A stretch of DNA of 64,000 nt from contig NZ_OCMY01000001.1 in assembly GCF_900215435.1 (NCBI RefSeq), positions 3,782,001-3,846,000 of the forward strand, given 5' to 3'. The first letter of the stretch is position 1, and each line of letters opens with the position of its first letter. Under the pieces are notes generated by a model that saw nothing but the letters and a program-made list of their open reading frames with translations, ran no database searches and had not been told where the DNA came from. Below, piece by piece: positions 26,211-37,758 of the stretch. This DNA comes from Candidatus Pantoea floridensis (lineage in GTDB: Bacteria > Pseudomonadota > Gammaproteobacteria > Enterobacterales > Enterobacteriaceae). Both the position numbers and the translations under genes were made by a program.

Positions 26211-27424
26211 GTCATTACTGATTCTCTAAGCGGCCGTTCCTGAACGCGATATCGTTCAATGCAATTACGGCCGCTGGCTTTAGCGCGATATAACGCTTCA
26301 TCAGCCAGCGCCAGTAAAGCGGGAAAAGGCTGACCAGGCTCAAGAGCGGTAGCAAAACCGATACTCACGGTATAACGGACGTCGTTAGGCTGTGATATCT
26401 GTGTCGCTAACCGGATACGCTCACAAATCAGCTGTGCTTGATCTTCATTACCAGGCAATATCGCTGCAAACTCCTCACCGCCCAGACGGGCAAAATGACC
26501 CCCCTCCGGCAACACAGACTGCACCACCTGACAAAAATCTATCAGGACTTGGTCACCTTGTTGATGGCCATAGCGGTCATTAATAGTTTTAAAATGGTCC
26601 AAATCGAACAGTATTGCGCTGTAAATAAACGGTTGTGATGGGCGTGAGCTGCGCAGCACCACTTTATCCGCTTGTTCAAATAAGGCGCGACGGTTCCACA
26701 CGCTGGTGAGAGGATCGTGCATTGAAGCCAGTTTGTGTGCCACCTGAGCGCGCTCGTTGACCATCGCCAGAATCGTAAAGGTCAGGCCGATGACAAACAA
26801 AATCGATTCCAAAATGACGTAAACCGAGAAACTTGAACCCCCAATGGCACCATGTACCGGCGAAGCCACTGCATCATCAAGGAAGATGCGCGTCACGTGA
26901 AATAGTAAATGAACCCACAGTAGAAACTGCGCTGGCCAGAAGGTGACGGTGAGGGATGCGCGTACGCGCCACAGCAAGCGAATCAGCGCGCCAGTAAAGA
27001 TAATGCACAGCAGGCAAACCACCAAAACACGCTTTGGTTGGCTGTCATAGAATTCGGGGAATAAACATAAAGTGGCCCATAGTAAACCGCCGCCCATCCA
27101 ACTTATTCCGATAGGTTTTCCGCAGAAAATGCGAAAAGCGTTGAGTAGATTGCCATAGGCAAAGAGCAGCATTACATTGCCGATGACCACCGGTAGAAAA
27201 TGGAATCCGGCACTGCGCATGCTGCTGAGAAATACCGCCGCTAACGTTAAAACCAAGGCCAGCGTGGTGCAACCCAATACGCGATCATATTGCCCGCCAA
27301 CCCAGGCAAAGATCAAAATGATACTTAAAAACCCCAGCACATAGAGCTCACAAACAAACAGCGTGTAGATGTCGAGAGGCATAGTGGTCGGAGCTCTTAG
27401 TAAAAGAGTCGAGAAAAATACCAT
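26207..27424 (-). CDS. Membrane-bound GGDEF diguanylate cyclase
   Basis: This product has 405 residues (or 391 if ATG 27382 is used). The N-terminal half has about seven to eight hydrophobic helices forming an unnamed membrane sensor; residues ~240-395 form a GGDEF domain with DLDHFKTINDRYGH and active-site GGEEF, so c-di-GMP synthesis from GTP is expected. The RxxD inhibitory site normally five residues before the motif is absent (the stretch reads PEGGHFARL), so product inhibition through that site is unlikely. It stands alone between ychH and prs, where E. coli has dauA (ychM). It could influence flagella or biofilm. Start choice is uncertain because neither ATG has a strong ribosome site. 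Confidence 0.88.
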   Translation of the reverse strand: MVFFSTLLLRAPTTMPLDIYTLFVCELYVLGFLSIILIFAWVGGQYDRVLGCTTLALVLTLAAVFLSSMRSAGFHFLPVVIGNVMLLFAYGNLLNAFRIFCGKPIGISWMGGGLLWATLCLFPEFYDSQPKRVLVVCLLCIIFTGALIRLLWRVRASLTVTFWPAQFLLWVHLLFHVTRIFLDDAVASPVHGAIGGSSFSVYVILESILFVIGLTFTILAMVNERAQVAHKLASMHDPLTSVWNRRALFEQADKVVLRSSRPSQPFIYSAILFDLDHFKTINDRYGHQQGDQVLIDFCQVVQSVLPEGGHFARLGGEEFAAILPGNEDQAQLICERIRLATQISQPNDVRYTVSIGFATALEPGQPFPALLALADEALYRAKASGRNCIERYRVQERPLRESVMT

Positions 27425-27576
27425 TAATCATTGGACCACTAAAGTGCGGCAATAGGTTTGGGATAAAAAGAGTGGATGGCAGCGAGAATAGCGGGTTTTA
27501 ACGGAATTTATCGCGGAAATATCAGCAGGGAAAGCGGCTTAATCGGTGAGTAACAACATATGGACTGACAAAGAAA

Positions 27577-27597
27577 AACCGGGCACGAAGCCCGGTT
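27577..27597 (-). terminator. Intrinsic terminator of prs
   Basis: AACCGGGC and GCCCGGTT form an 8-bp stem with loop TTCGT on the - strand, immediately followed by TTTTTCTTT. It lies 13 bp past the prs stop codon, an ideal position. Confidence 0.88.
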
Positions 27598-27609
27598 GCA
27601 TGCGATGAA

Positions 27610-28629
<1,020 letters not shown>

Positions 28630-28693
28630 TCATACGGGTGTGTTAATGCGCAACGTGCAGTATCTGGAACGTGTGACACCGTCACGTAAACGC

Positions 28694-29551
28694 TTATAGC
28701 CCAGAAAGTGTGCGCTGCAACGGCGAGATATTAAGCCCGCGCGCCACAAATCCGCAAATCCATTTCGGGGCAAGCTCCAGCACCTGACGTGCGGCGGACT
28801 CGGTGTCAAATTCAGCAAACACACAAGCTCCGGTCCCAGTCAGGCGCGACGGCGCGTATTCTAGCAGCCAGGAAAGCAGCTCATCAACCTTACGAAAACG
28901 TTTTCTTGCCACAGCCTCACAATCATTGTGAAAAGGCCGCTGTAATAGTTCATCTAATGTGCGGATTGGCGAATCGCGCGTCAAATCGGGATCGCGGAAC
29001 AGATCGGGAGTAGCGATACTGACGCCAGGATGCGCCACCAGATACCATTTTTCTGCAGGTTCGGCTGGCTGCAACTGTTCGCCGACGCCTTCAGCAAAGG
29101 CCGCATGACCGCGCACAAACACCGGCACATCGGCACCCAACTTGATGCCAATCGTTGCAAGTTCATCAACGCTGAGAGCGGTTTGCCATAGATGATTGAG
29201 GGCGACGAGCACCGTAGCGGCATCCGATGAGCCGCCGCCAAGACCGCCACCCATCGGCAACACTTTCTTCAGCGCAATCGTTGCACCGGCCAACGCGGGT
29301 AATGTGCCCCGCGCGGCGGCACATTGCTTTAACGCCAGCGCGGCCCGCACAATCAGGTTTTCTTCATCTGGCACGCCGTCCAGCGGCGTCAGGAGCGTAA
29401 TCTTATCGCTGCTATCAGGGATGATCTCCAGCGTGTCGCCGTAATCAAGAAACTGAAACAGGGTTTGCAGATTGTGGTAGCCGTCAGGGCGACGGCCGGT
29501 AATGTACAGAAACAGATTCAGTTTTGCTGGCGCCGGCCACGTGGTGATCAT
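28694..29551 (-). CDS. ispE: 4-diphosphocytidyl-2-C-methyl-D-erythritol kinase
   Basis: IspE phosphorylates CDP-methylerythritol in the MEP isoprenoid pathway. The 285-residue GHMP kinase shows the N-terminal [21 protein letters not shown] motif and the phosphate-binding [14 protein letters not shown] at 99-112. It overlaps lolB by 4 bp, in the lolB-ispE-prs order conserved in enterobacteria. Confidence 0.97.
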   Translation of the reverse strand: MITTWPAPAKLNLFLYITGRRPDGYHNLQTLFQFLDYGDTLEIIPDSSDKITLLTPLDGVPDEENLIVRAALALKQCAAARGTLPALAGATIALKKVLPMGGGLGGGSSDAATVLVALNHLWQTALSVDELATIGIKLGADVPVFVRGHAAFAEGVGEQLQPAEPAEKWYLVAHPGVSIATPDLFRDPDLTRDSPIRTLDELLQRPFHNDCEAVARKRFRKVDELLSWLLEYAPSRLTGTGACVFAEFDTESAARQVLELAPKWICGFVARGLNISPLQRTLSGL

Positions 29552-30174
29552 TTTGTGGTCCAGCTATCCATGCGCAGTTTGATACGCTGACCGCCTTCGG
29601 TTAGCTCCAGATTCGCCGGCAGCGGCGGGTTAATTTTGCTGTCGTAATCGGAGATATTCACTTTCCACTGCTGTCCATTGCGGCTGTAATTCAGGCTTTG
29701 CAGCTGATAGTTACTGTTCAGCTGATAATCGCTCGCATCGCCCGGGAGGCCCATCATCCACTGACGCAGATTGGCGAGCGGGATATCCATACCGGTAAGC
29801 TGTGAAATCATCTTCTCAGCATCGTTGCTCACGTAGCGCTTGCCTTTGTTATCCACGATCTGTACCACCGATCCTTGCGCATCAAGCTGCAATTCAGTGC
29901 TGCCCAGCGGGTTGGTCAGCAACAAGCGATAGCGATCGGCGGCGGTTTGCTGCCAGTTAAAGCGCGCATAAACTTTTTGCTTGTCGGAGAGGTAAGCGAA
30001 CGCGCCGCGCGTCTGATACTGACTAATTTTTGCGACGGCCTGCTGGTGCTGTTGCCATTGCGGTGACGTGGTGCTTGGGCCCGGACCTTGTGGTTTGTTA
30101 ATGGTACATGCAGCCAGTAACACGCTGGCAAGGGGTAAAAGGCGCAGTAACTTGCGCGGGGGCAAATGCATCAC
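29548..30174 (-). CDS. lolB: LolB outer-membrane lipoprotein receptor
   Basis: LolB receives lipoproteins from LolA and inserts them into the outer membrane. The 207-208-residue precursor has a signal peptide and lipobox LAAC, then the [21 protein letters not shown] core and NPLGSTEL strand typical of LolB. The start is either GTG 30174, with GAGGAG eight bases upstream, or the ATG immediately after it at 30171. It is divergent from hemA across 213 bp. Confidence 0.95.
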   Translation of the reverse strand: MMHLPPRKLLRLLPLASVLLAACTINKPQGPGPSTTSPQWQQHQQAVAKISQYQTRGAFAYLSDKQKVYARFNWQQTAADRYRLLLTNPLGSTELQLDAQGSVVQIVDNKGKRYVSNDAEKMISQLTGMDIPLANLRQWMMGLPGDASDYQLNSNYQLQSLNYSRNGQQWKVNISDYDSKINPPLPANLELTEGGQRIKLRMDSWTTK

Positions 30175-30387
30175 GTGGTCATCTCCTCAGACACGTTTTT
30201 ACTTCGTAACCGATAACGCTAACCATCCGCGGGTAAGCCGTCAATGCTGTTGTAGCGATAATTGCGCACGTTCAGTTTAATCTTATTACAGTCATAGGCT
30301 TTGTATGGCTTTTCTTGACCTGTGGCATCTTGTAGAATGCGCTGCACAAAACCCTGACAATTATTGGGATATCCCAACCCGAATCAC

Positions 30388-31644
30388 ATGACGCTGCTTG
30401 CACTCGGAATCAACCACAAAACTGCACCTGTTGCGCTGCGCGAACGCGTTGCGTTTACACCTGACTCGCTGGAACTGGCGCTGAATAGCCTGCTGTCCCA
30501 GCCGATGGTGCAGAGCGGTGTGGTCCTTTCGACCTGCAACCGTACCGAACTCTACCTCAGCGTAGAGCAACAAGCGGATCTGCAAGAAAAACTGGTGCAG
30601 TGGCTGTGTGATTATCACGATTTGCGCGAAGAGGATGTGCGTAACAGCCTTTACTGGCATCAGGATAACGCGGCGGTCAGCCACCTGATGCGCGTTGCCA
30701 GCGGACTGGACTCACTGGTGTTGGGTGAACCACAAATTCTCGGTCAGGTGAAAAAAGCCTTTGTGGATTCATCACGCGACCACGCGCTGAGCAGTGAACT
30801 GGAGCGAATGTTCCAGAAAACCTTCTCGGTGGCTAAGCGTGTCCGCACTGAAACCGAAATCGGTGCCAGCGCGGTGTCCGTTGCCTTTGCTGCTTGTTCA
30901 CTGGCACGGCAAATCTTTGAATCCCTCAGCACCGTCAACGTGCTATTGGTGGGGGCCGGCGAAACAATTGAGCTGGTGGCGCGTCATCTGCGCGAACATA
31001 GCGTTAAAAAGCTGATGATTGCCAACCGCACCCGCGAGCGCGCTCAGCTGCTGGCCGATGAAGTCGGCGCGGAAGTGATTGGCCTGGGCGATATCGAAAC
31101 CCGCCTGGCCGACGCCGACATTATTATCTCTTCCACCTCCAGCCCGCTGCCGATTATTGGTAAAGGGATGGTGGAACGCGCGCTGAAAGCGCGTCGCAAT
31201 CAGCCGATGCTGCTGGTTGATATCGCCGTCCCGCGCGATGTCGAACCAGAAGTGGGCAAGCTGGCCAATGCCTACTTATATAGCGTTGACGATCTGCAAG
31301 CCATCATCGAGCAGAACATGGCGCAGCGCAAAGCGGCCGCCGTGCAGGCTGAAAGCATTGTGGTGCAGGAGAGCGGCGAATTCATGGCCTGGCTGCGCGC
31401 ACAAAGCGCGGTAGAAACCATCCGCGAATATCGTTCACAGGCCGATGAAGTGCGTGCCGAACTGCATGAGCGCGCCTTGATGGCGTTGCGTCAGGGCGCC
31501 GATGCCGAAAAAGTCCTGCAGGAACTGGCCCACAAGTTGACCAACCGTTTAATCCATGCACCAACCAAATCACTGCAGCAGGCCGCGCGCGATGGCGACA
31601 GCGAACGCCTGCAGATCTTACGTGACAGCCTCGGTTTAGAGTAA
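30388..31644 (+). CDS. hemA: Glutamyl-tRNA reductase
   Basis: HemA reduces Glu-tRNA to glutamate-1-semialdehyde, the first step of tetrapyrrole synthesis. From ATG 30388 the protein has 418 residues and begins [14 protein letters not shown], as in E. coli; the eight extra codons upstream are not used. The catalytic Cys50 in [10 protein letters not shown] is present, as are the NADPH-binding [17 protein letters not shown] and the ANRTRERA motif. It heads hemA-prfA-prmC, the conserved enterobacterial operon. Confidence 0.97.
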   Translation: MTLLALGINHKTAPVALRERVAFTPDSLELALNSLLSQPMVQSGVVLSTCNRTELYLSVEQQADLQEKLVQWLCDYHDLREEDVRNSLYWHQDNAAVSHLMRVASGLDSLVLGEPQILGQVKKAFVDSSRDHALSSELERMFQKTFSVAKRVRTETEIGASAVSVAFAACSLARQIFESLSTVNVLLVGAGETIELVARHLREHSVKKLMIANRTRERAQLLADEVGAEVIGLGDIETRLADADIIISSTSSPLPIIGKGMVERALKARRNQPMLLVDIAVPRDVEPEVGKLANAYLYSVDDLQAIIEQNMAQRKAAAVQAESIVVQESGEFMAWLRAQSAVETIREYRSQADEVRAELHERALMALRQGADAEKVLQELAHKLTNRLIHAPTKSLQQAARDGDSERLQILRDSLGLE

Positions 31645-31685
31645 TCTGGTCAGTCACGACCTATCACTGGGATACCCGCTATTAC

Positions 31686-32768
31686 ATGAAGAGCTCTATT
31701 GTTGCCAAGCTGGAAGCGCTCCAGGAACGCCATGAGGAAGTGGAAGCGTTACTGGGCGATGCCGGCGTGATTGCCGATCAGGATCGTTTCCGTGCGTTAT
31801 CACGCGAATATGCCCAGCTTAGCGACGTCACCCGTTGTTTCCGTGAATGGCAGCAGGTGCAGGAAGATGTTGAAACTGCCGAAATGCTGCTGGAAGACCC
31901 GGAAATGCGCGAGATGGCGCAGGAAGAATTGAAATCGTCGCGCGAGAAGCGCGAGGAATTAGAACAACAGCTGCAAGTGCTGCTGCTGCCGAAAGATCCC
32001 GACGATGAACGCTCGTGCTTTGTCGAAGTGCGTGCCGGCACCGGCGGTGATGAAGCGGCCATTTTCGCTGGCGATCTATTCCGCATGTACAGCCGTTACG
32101 CGGAAGCGCGTCGCTGGCAGGTGGAGATCATCAGTGCCAACGAAGGCGAACACGGCGGTTATAAAGAAGTCATCGCCCGCATCAGCGGCGACGGCGCTTA
32201 TGGCCGCTTTAAGTTTGAATCGGGCGGCCACCGCGTGCAGCGTGTGCCGGAAACCGAATCGCAGGGCCGCATTCACACCTCGGCGTGTACCGTCGCGGTG
32301 ATGCCGGAGCTGCCAGAAGCCGAGATGCCGGAAATTAACGCGGGCGATTTAAAAATCGACACCTTCCGTTCTTCCGGTGCGGGTGGTCAGCACGTTAACA
32401 CCACCGATTCCGCCATCCGTATCACTCACTTGCCAACCGGCATTGTGGTGGAGTGCCAGGATGAGCGCTCACAGCACAAAAATAAAGCCAAAGCGTTGGC
32501 GGTGCTGGGCGCCCGTATTCACGCCGCCGAAACCGCCAAGCGTAATGCCGCTGAGGCCTCCACGCGCCGTAACCTGCTCGGCAGCGGCGACCGTTCCGAT
32601 CGCAACCGCACCTATAATTTCCCGCAGGGGCGTGTCACCGATCACCGCATCAACCTGACTGTTTATCGTCTCGACGAGGTGATGGAAGGCAAACTTGATG
32701 CTTTGATCGAGCCGATTGTGCAGGAGTATCAAGCCGATCAGCTCGCTGCCTTGGCTGGACAGGATTGA
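31686..32768 (+). CDS. prfA: Peptide chain release factor 1
   Basis: RF1 recognises UAA and UAG. The 360-residue protein has the GGQ loop ([15 protein letters not shown] near 233) that triggers peptide release, and the PxT anticodon-like motif reads PET ([15 protein letters not shown]) where E. coli has PAT. It overlaps prmC, whose product methylates the GGQ glutamine. Confidence 0.97.
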   Translation: MKSSIVAKLEALQERHEEVEALLGDAGVIADQDRFRALSREYAQLSDVTRCFREWQQVQEDVETAEMLLEDPEMREMAQEELKSSREKREELEQQLQVLLLPKDPDDERSCFVEVRAGTGGDEAAIFAGDLFRMYSRYAEARRWQVEIISANEGEHGGYKEVIARISGDGAYGRFKFESGGHRVQRVPETESQGRIHTSACTVAVMPELPEAEMPEINAGDLKIDTFRSSGAGGQHVNTTDSAIRITHLPTGIVVECQDERSQHKNKAKALAVLGARIHAAETAKRNAAEASTRRNLLGSGDRSDRNRTYNFPQGRVTDHRINLTVYRLDEVMEGKLDALIEPIVQEYQADQLAALAGQD

Positions 32769-33601
32769 TGAATGTCCGTCGCTGGCTACAGCAAGCGGTG
32801 GTGGCGCTCTGCGGCGGTGATAGCCCAAAGCGCGATGCCGAAATTTTGCTGGGCTTCGTGACGGGCAAATCCCGCAGCTGGCTGGTGGCATTTGATGATG
32901 CGGAACTTGATGAACGGCAGCAGCAACAGCTCAAGGCGTTGCTGGCAAGGCGCGTTAACGGTGAACCGATTGCGCATCTGGTGGGCGAGCGTGAGTTCTG
33001 GTCGCTGCCGTTACGCGTCAGTGATGCCACGCTGATTCCACGTCCGGATACCGAAGTGTTGGTGGAGCAGGCGCTGGCGCATCTGCCAGTAACGGCGAAG
33101 TCACTGCTGGATTTGGGCACCGGAACCGGAGCCATCGCGCTGGCCTTAGCCAGCGAGCGACCACAGTGCCAGGTTATCGGCTGCGATCGTATTCCTGCCG
33201 CGGTGGAACTGGCGCAAGACAACGCGCAGCGTCTGCATATCAACAACGCGCACTTCATGCTTAGCCACTGGTTTAGCGATCTTCCTGCCCAACGCTTTGA
33301 CCTGATTGTCAGCAATCCTCCGTATATTGATGCCGCCGATGAACATCTGCAGCAGGGCGATGTGCGCTTTGAGCCGCTCAGCGCGTTGGTGGCGGACGAT
33401 CAGGGCCTGGCCGATTTACGCTTCATTATTCACACCGCGCCGCAATGGTTGCAGCCTGGTGGCTGGCTGTTGTTGGAACACGGTTGGCAGCAGGGCGCGG
33501 CCGTACGCGCGATGATGATGCAGCACAATTACCAGATGGTAAGCACCGTTGACGATTACGGCGGGAATCCGCGCGTCACTTTGGGACAATTTTTCAATTA
33601 A
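32768..33601 (+). CDS. prmC: Release factor glutamine methyltransferase
   Basis: PrmC methylates the GGQ glutamine of RF1 and RF2. The 277-residue protein has an N-terminal helical recognition domain and a SAM-binding domain with LLDLGTGTGAIALALA, followed by the catalytic SNPPYID. ATG 32768 overlaps the prfA stop (TGATG) and is preferred over TTG 32765. Confidence 0.97.
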   Translation: MNVRRWLQQAVVALCGGDSPKRDAEILLGFVTGKSRSWLVAFDDAELDERQQQQLKALLARRVNGEPIAHLVGEREFWSLPLRVSDATLIPRPDTEVLVEQALAHLPVTAKSLLDLGTGTGAIALALASERPQCQVIGCDRIPAAVELAQDNAQRLHINNAHFMLSHWFSDLPAQRFDLIVSNPPYIDAADEHLQQGDVRFEPLSALVADDQGLADLRFIIHTAPQWLQPGGWLLLEHGWQQGAAVRAMMMQHNYQMVSTVDDYGGNPRVTLGQFFN

Positions 33602-33610
33602 GGAACGACG

Positions 33611-34009
33611 ATGGCGAGCTGGTATCCCCTGATCAAACATTTCCATTTACTGACTGTAGCCTTAACGATCAGCCTGTTTCTGCTCCGTTTCTATTGGCAG
33701 TGCACCGGTTCAGGCATGCTGCAGCGCCGCTGGGTGCGCATTGCGCCGCATATTAACGACACCTTTTTACTGATAAGCGGCGCGCTGTTAGTGATGATTA
33801 CTCACTTTTATCCGTTCACACCGCAAGGAAGCTGGCTGACGGAGAAGCTGTTAGCGGTTATTATCTACATCGCCTTAGGTTCCGTGGCATTGAGCCGTCG
33901 CCCACGTAAAATGGGGACACGTTGGATCGCCTGTCTGGTTGCAATCGTTGCCTTGTTGATTGTGATTAAGCTGGCGATGACCAAAATGCCGTTATTGGGG
34001 ATTGTATGA
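33611..34009 (+). CDS. sirB2: SirB2 family inner-membrane protein
   Basis: The 132-residue protein has four hydrophobic helices and the SirB2 N-terminus (WYPLIKHFHLLTVALT). Its function is unproven; the name comes from an early Salmonella invasion-regulator screen. It is located between prmC (9 bp gap) and sirB1 (4 bp overlap), as in E. coli ychQ. Confidence 0.93.
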   Translation: MASWYPLIKHFHLLTVALTISLFLLRFYWQCTGSGMLQRRWVRIAPHINDTFLLISGALLVMITHFYPFTPQGSWLTEKLLAVIIYIALGSVALSRRPRKMGTRWIACLVAIVALLIVIKLAMTKMPLLGIV

Positions 34010-34815
34010 CCTCGCCAGAGCAACTTGATTACAGTAAAACGCCGTTAAGTGAAGCGGTGATTGGTGCCACATGCGCCATACGCAATGATTTTTCCGCGCC
34101 ATCCGTGCAGCAGCAGCTGGCCGCGCTGGTCGAGGAAGCCCGAGCGTTTATCAGCAGTGAAAAAGATGCCGATCTGCAGCTCGAGAAGCTGTTAGAACTG
34201 TTTTATCGTCAGTGGGGATTTGGTGGTGCCAGCGGCGTCTACAACCTTTCGGATGCGCTGTGGATCGACAAAGTGCTTTCGAGCCGCCAGGGTACTGCGG
34301 TTTCGCTCGGCGTGATTCTGCTGCATATCGCCGATGAGCTAGAGTTACCGCTCATGCCGGTCATTTTCCCTACGCAGCTGATTTTGCGTGCGGACTGGTT
34401 AGACGGCGAGATGTGGCTAATTAATCCGTTCAATGGCGAAACGCTGGATACGCATACGTTAGAAGTATGGCTTAAGGGCAATATTAGCCCAACCGCTAAG
34501 CTGTACAATGATGATCTCGACGAAGCGAAAACGATCAACGTCATGCGCAAAATGCTTGATACGTTGAAATCGGCGCTGATGGAAGAGAAGCAGATGGAAC
34601 TGGCGTTGAACGTAAGCCAGGTGCTGCTGCAGATCGATCCCGACGATCCCTATGAGATCCGCGATCGCGGCTTGATATACGCGCAGTTAGAGTGTGAACA
34701 CATCGCGCTGACCGATTTGACCTATTTTGTTGAACAGTGTCCTGAAGACCCGGTTAGCGAAATGATTAAAGTGCAGATTCACGCCATCGAACAGAAGCAG
34801 GTGACGCTGCACTAA
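34006..34815 (+). CDS. sirB1: SirB1 family protein (transglutaminase-like fold with TPR-like tail)
   Basis: This 269-residue soluble protein belongs to the SirB1/YchA family, with a transglutaminase-like N-terminal region (FYRQWGFGGASGVYNLSDALWIDKVL and LGVILLHIADELELPLMPV) and a short helical repeat region at the C-terminus. The precise role is unknown. It is translationally coupled to sirB2 (ATGA) and 25 bp from kdsA. Confidence 0.93.
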   Translation: MTSPEQLDYSKTPLSEAVIGATCAIRNDFSAPSVQQQLAALVEEARAFISSEKDADLQLEKLLELFYRQWGFGGASGVYNLSDALWIDKVLSSRQGTAVSLGVILLHIADELELPLMPVIFPTQLILRADWLDGEMWLINPFNGETLDTHTLEVWLKGNISPTAKLYNDDLDEAKTINVMRKMLDTLKSALMEEKQMELALNVSQVLLQIDPDDPYEIRDRGLIYAQLECEHIALTDLTYFVEQCPEDPVSEMIKVQIHAIEQKQVTLH

Positions 34816-34831
34816 GCCTCAGAAGATATAA

Positions 34832-35695
<864 letters not shown>

Positions 35696-35709
35696 TTGTT
35701 TCAGATGTA

Positions 35710-35734
35710 AAAAAGGCGCCAATGGCGCCTTTTT
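35710..35734. terminator. Bidirectional intrinsic terminator between kdsA and chaA
   Basis: AAAAAGGCGCC and GGCGCCTTTTT pair perfectly (11 bp) around the loop AAT. The flanking A and T runs make it work on both strands, ending kdsA (+) and possibly chaA (-) transcripts. Confidence 0.9.
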
Positions 35735-35766
35735 CATTATTTTGTCATTCACCATTCACAGGTGTC

Positions 35767-35806
35767 GTAGCGGCGCAATTTATTGCGCGATAAATCGCGC
35801 CGCTAC
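35767..35806. repeat. 40-bp near-perfect palindrome, REP/MITE-like
   Basis: GTAGCGGCGC and GCGCCGCTAC enclose a 20-bp centre that is itself self-complementary except for two A/C- or G/T-type mismatches, so the whole unit folds into one long hairpin. It lies between the kdsA terminator and the chaA stop, a typical spot for dispersed extragenic palindromes. No second full copy was found in the window. Confidence 0.7.
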
Positions 35807-35835
35807 AGAATGTGTGTTCATAGCAACCCTACGGT

Positions 35836-36921
35836 TTACAGCATAATCGTCAACAAATAGCCGGCAAACAGCGCCAGATGTGCAGCACCATTCAGTACGT
35901 TGGTACGGCCAGTTGAGAACGAAATATGGCACAGAATCAGCACGGCACTCATGATCACCATCTGCGGCGGCTCAAGGCCAAACACCAATTGCTGATCGGT
36001 CAAGGTTGCGATGATGGTGACGGCGGGCACGGTTAATGAAATCGTTGCCAGCACTGAACCAAAGAACAGATTCATCGCGCGCTGTACCTGATTCATCAAC
36101 ACCGCTTTAATTGCACCTAATCCTTCTGGCGACAGAATCAACAGCGCCACCAGGAAACCGGTGAACTGCTTCGGCGCGTTCAGCTCTGTCAGCAGGCTTT
36201 CCAGTGGATTGGCATTCATCTTGGTGACGCTAATTACCGCGATCAGATGCACGATTAGCCACGCGGTATGCCATAGCGAACTGTGCGCGGAGGGTTTGCC
36301 GTGATGCGGATCGTCGCCATCATCTTCATGCTCATAAACGAAGAGACTCTGATGCGTTTTGGTCTGAATCAACAGGAACACGCCATACATGGCGGCCGAT
36401 ATTGCGGCAATAATCAGCGCTTGTGCGGTGGAGAAGTTGCCACCCGGTAATGCATTGGGAAATACCAGCACCAGAATCGCCAGCGGGAAAATGGCGATCA
36501 TGTACTGCTTAACCCCCGCCAGATTGACGTACTGGGTGGCAAATTTACGGCCACCCAGCAGCAGGGCAAAACCAACTAAACCGGCGGTAACGATCATGAT
36601 GATGGAGTAGAGCGTATCGCGCATCAACGCGGGGGCGGCATCGCCTGTCGCCATCAGCGCGGAGATAAGGCTAACCTCCAGAATGACCACGGAAAGGCTG
36701 AGAATCAGCGAGCCATAAGGTTCACCTAAACGGTGGGCCAATACATCCGCATGACGTACAACGCTAAAGGCGCTGCTCAGAATGGCGACTAACGCCAGTA
36801 AGTTGATGCCGATAACCGGCAGTAGCGCTGTCTGGTTGCCAAAAAAACTCAGCACAGCCAGCGCAGCAACGGGGAAAATCAGTGAGTACTCGGTGTGGCG
36901 GGTTTTCTCATGTCCAGGCAT
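35836..36921 (-). CDS. chaA: ChaA, Na+(K+)/H+ and Ca2+/H+ antiporter
   Basis: The 361-residue inner-membrane cation/proton exchanger has about eleven helices, with the two alpha-repeats centred on VVILEVSLISALM and LLILSPEGLGAIKAV and an acidic-histidine loop (YEHEDDGDDPHH) near the middle. E. coli ChaA exports Na+, K+ and Ca2+ at alkaline pH. It is divergent from chaB, as part of the conserved chaA/chaB/chaC neighbourhood. Confidence 0.95.
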   Translation of the reverse strand: MPGHEKTRHTEYSLIFPVAALAVLSFFGNQTALLPVIGINLLALVAILSSAFSVVRHADVLAHRLGEPYGSLILSLSVVILEVSLISALMATGDAAPALMRDTLYSIIMIVTAGLVGFALLLGGRKFATQYVNLAGVKQYMIAIFPLAILVLVFPNALPGGNFSTAQALIIAAISAAMYGVFLLIQTKTHQSLFVYEHEDDGDDPHHGKPSAHSSLWHTAWLIVHLIAVISVTKMNANPLESLLTELNAPKQFTGFLVALLILSPEGLGAIKAVLMNQVQRAMNLFFGSVLATISLTVPAVTIIATLTDQQLVFGLEPPQMVIMSAVLILCHISFSTGRTNVLNGAAHLALFAGYLLTIML

Positions 36922-37288
36922 TTACCATCCTCTCCGGGAAAAAGTACAAAGCAGGCAATCATTGCCTGATAAATATAATGAGTTTTCTGACGCAACGCAG
37001 TGTAACTTTTCATCAGCCAGGCTGCTGCGATTTTACGCGACTTTACCAAAGGCGTTTCTTATACATAACAGGGAGAAAGGTCAGGTTATCACCGGATTAA
37101 TGCATATATTCATTATGTTGAAATAGTATTTTGCTAAGTTTCAACGGTGATTAATGCCATTAATGAGTACTTATGATGTACTTTATAGCGGTTTAAATCT
37201 TTTTTTACGCTCCTGCCGGCTAAAGTAACGATTTGCGTTTTATCGCAGATGTTCCAGGCTTAAGTTTTAGTGTGAAACAGGAGGAAAT
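36922..37288. other. Non-coding gap between chaA and chaB
   Basis: These 367 bp are A+T rich and hold the divergent promoter region. I see a small AGTAC...GTACT dyad near 37170 and a run of seven T near 37200, but no coding frame with a credible start and no clear named operator. The chaB ribosome site (AGGAGG, near 37279) lies at the right end. Confidence 0.5.
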
Positions 37289-37519
37289 ATGCCTTATTCA
37301 TCTAACCGTGAGTTGCCCGACAGTGTGCGCCATGTGTTGCCGAGTCACGCACAAACCATCTATCAGAAAGCCTTCAACAGCGCCTGGGATCAATATAAAG
37401 ATCCTGACGACAGACGTGGCGACGAATCTCGCGAAGAGGTTGCCCACAAAGTTGCCTGGTCAGCCGTTAAACAAGAGTATGCCAAAGGTGATGATGATAA
37501 GTGGCACCCTAAAAACTAG
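37289..37519 (+). CDS. chaB: ChaB, cation transport regulator
   Basis: The 76-residue acidic protein matches the ChaB family: PYSSNRELPDSVRHVLPSHA at the start and AHKVAWSAVKQEYAKG near the end. It was proposed to regulate ChaA; the mechanism is not settled. AGGAGG lies seven bases before the ATG. It is followed by a GCGGG...CCCGC hairpin near 37530. Confidence 0.94.
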   Translation: MPYSSNRELPDSVRHVLPSHAQTIYQKAFNSAWDQYKDPDDRRGDESREEVAHKVAWSAVKQEYAKGDDDKWHPKN

Positions 37520-37661
37520 TCTGTGAAGCGGGTCATTTTGGCCCGCATTCCTGCTTTTCCCCGCGCTATTCAAGTTTCTCGCCAGGCAGCCGATGCTATT
37601 TACAGAGAATTTCCCCTTTGTGATCGGGGTCAATGTTGAATTTTTTGTTAAAAATGAATTA

Positions 37662-37705
37662 ATGTCTTCTCTTAAGCCGACGTAACAGGCGTCGACGTTA
37701 AGACA
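37662..37705. other. Imperfect inverted repeat upstream of chaC
   Basis: ATGTCTT (37662-37668) and AAGACAT enclose an inner GACG...CGTC stem with a seven-base loop. It lies about 55 bp before the chaC start and could fold in the mRNA leader or mark an operator. Its function is unknown. Confidence 0.3.
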
Positions 37706-37758
37706 TCAGTTTTAAGATGCTGCACCGGCGAGATGTTTGCATAGTAGAGGAGACCGTA

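Noticed and set aside
30315..30338. TTGACC...TAGAAT as a hemA promoter
   Set aside because: The spacing between the two hexamers is only 12 bp, too short for a sigma-70 promoter; the real promoter was not resolved.
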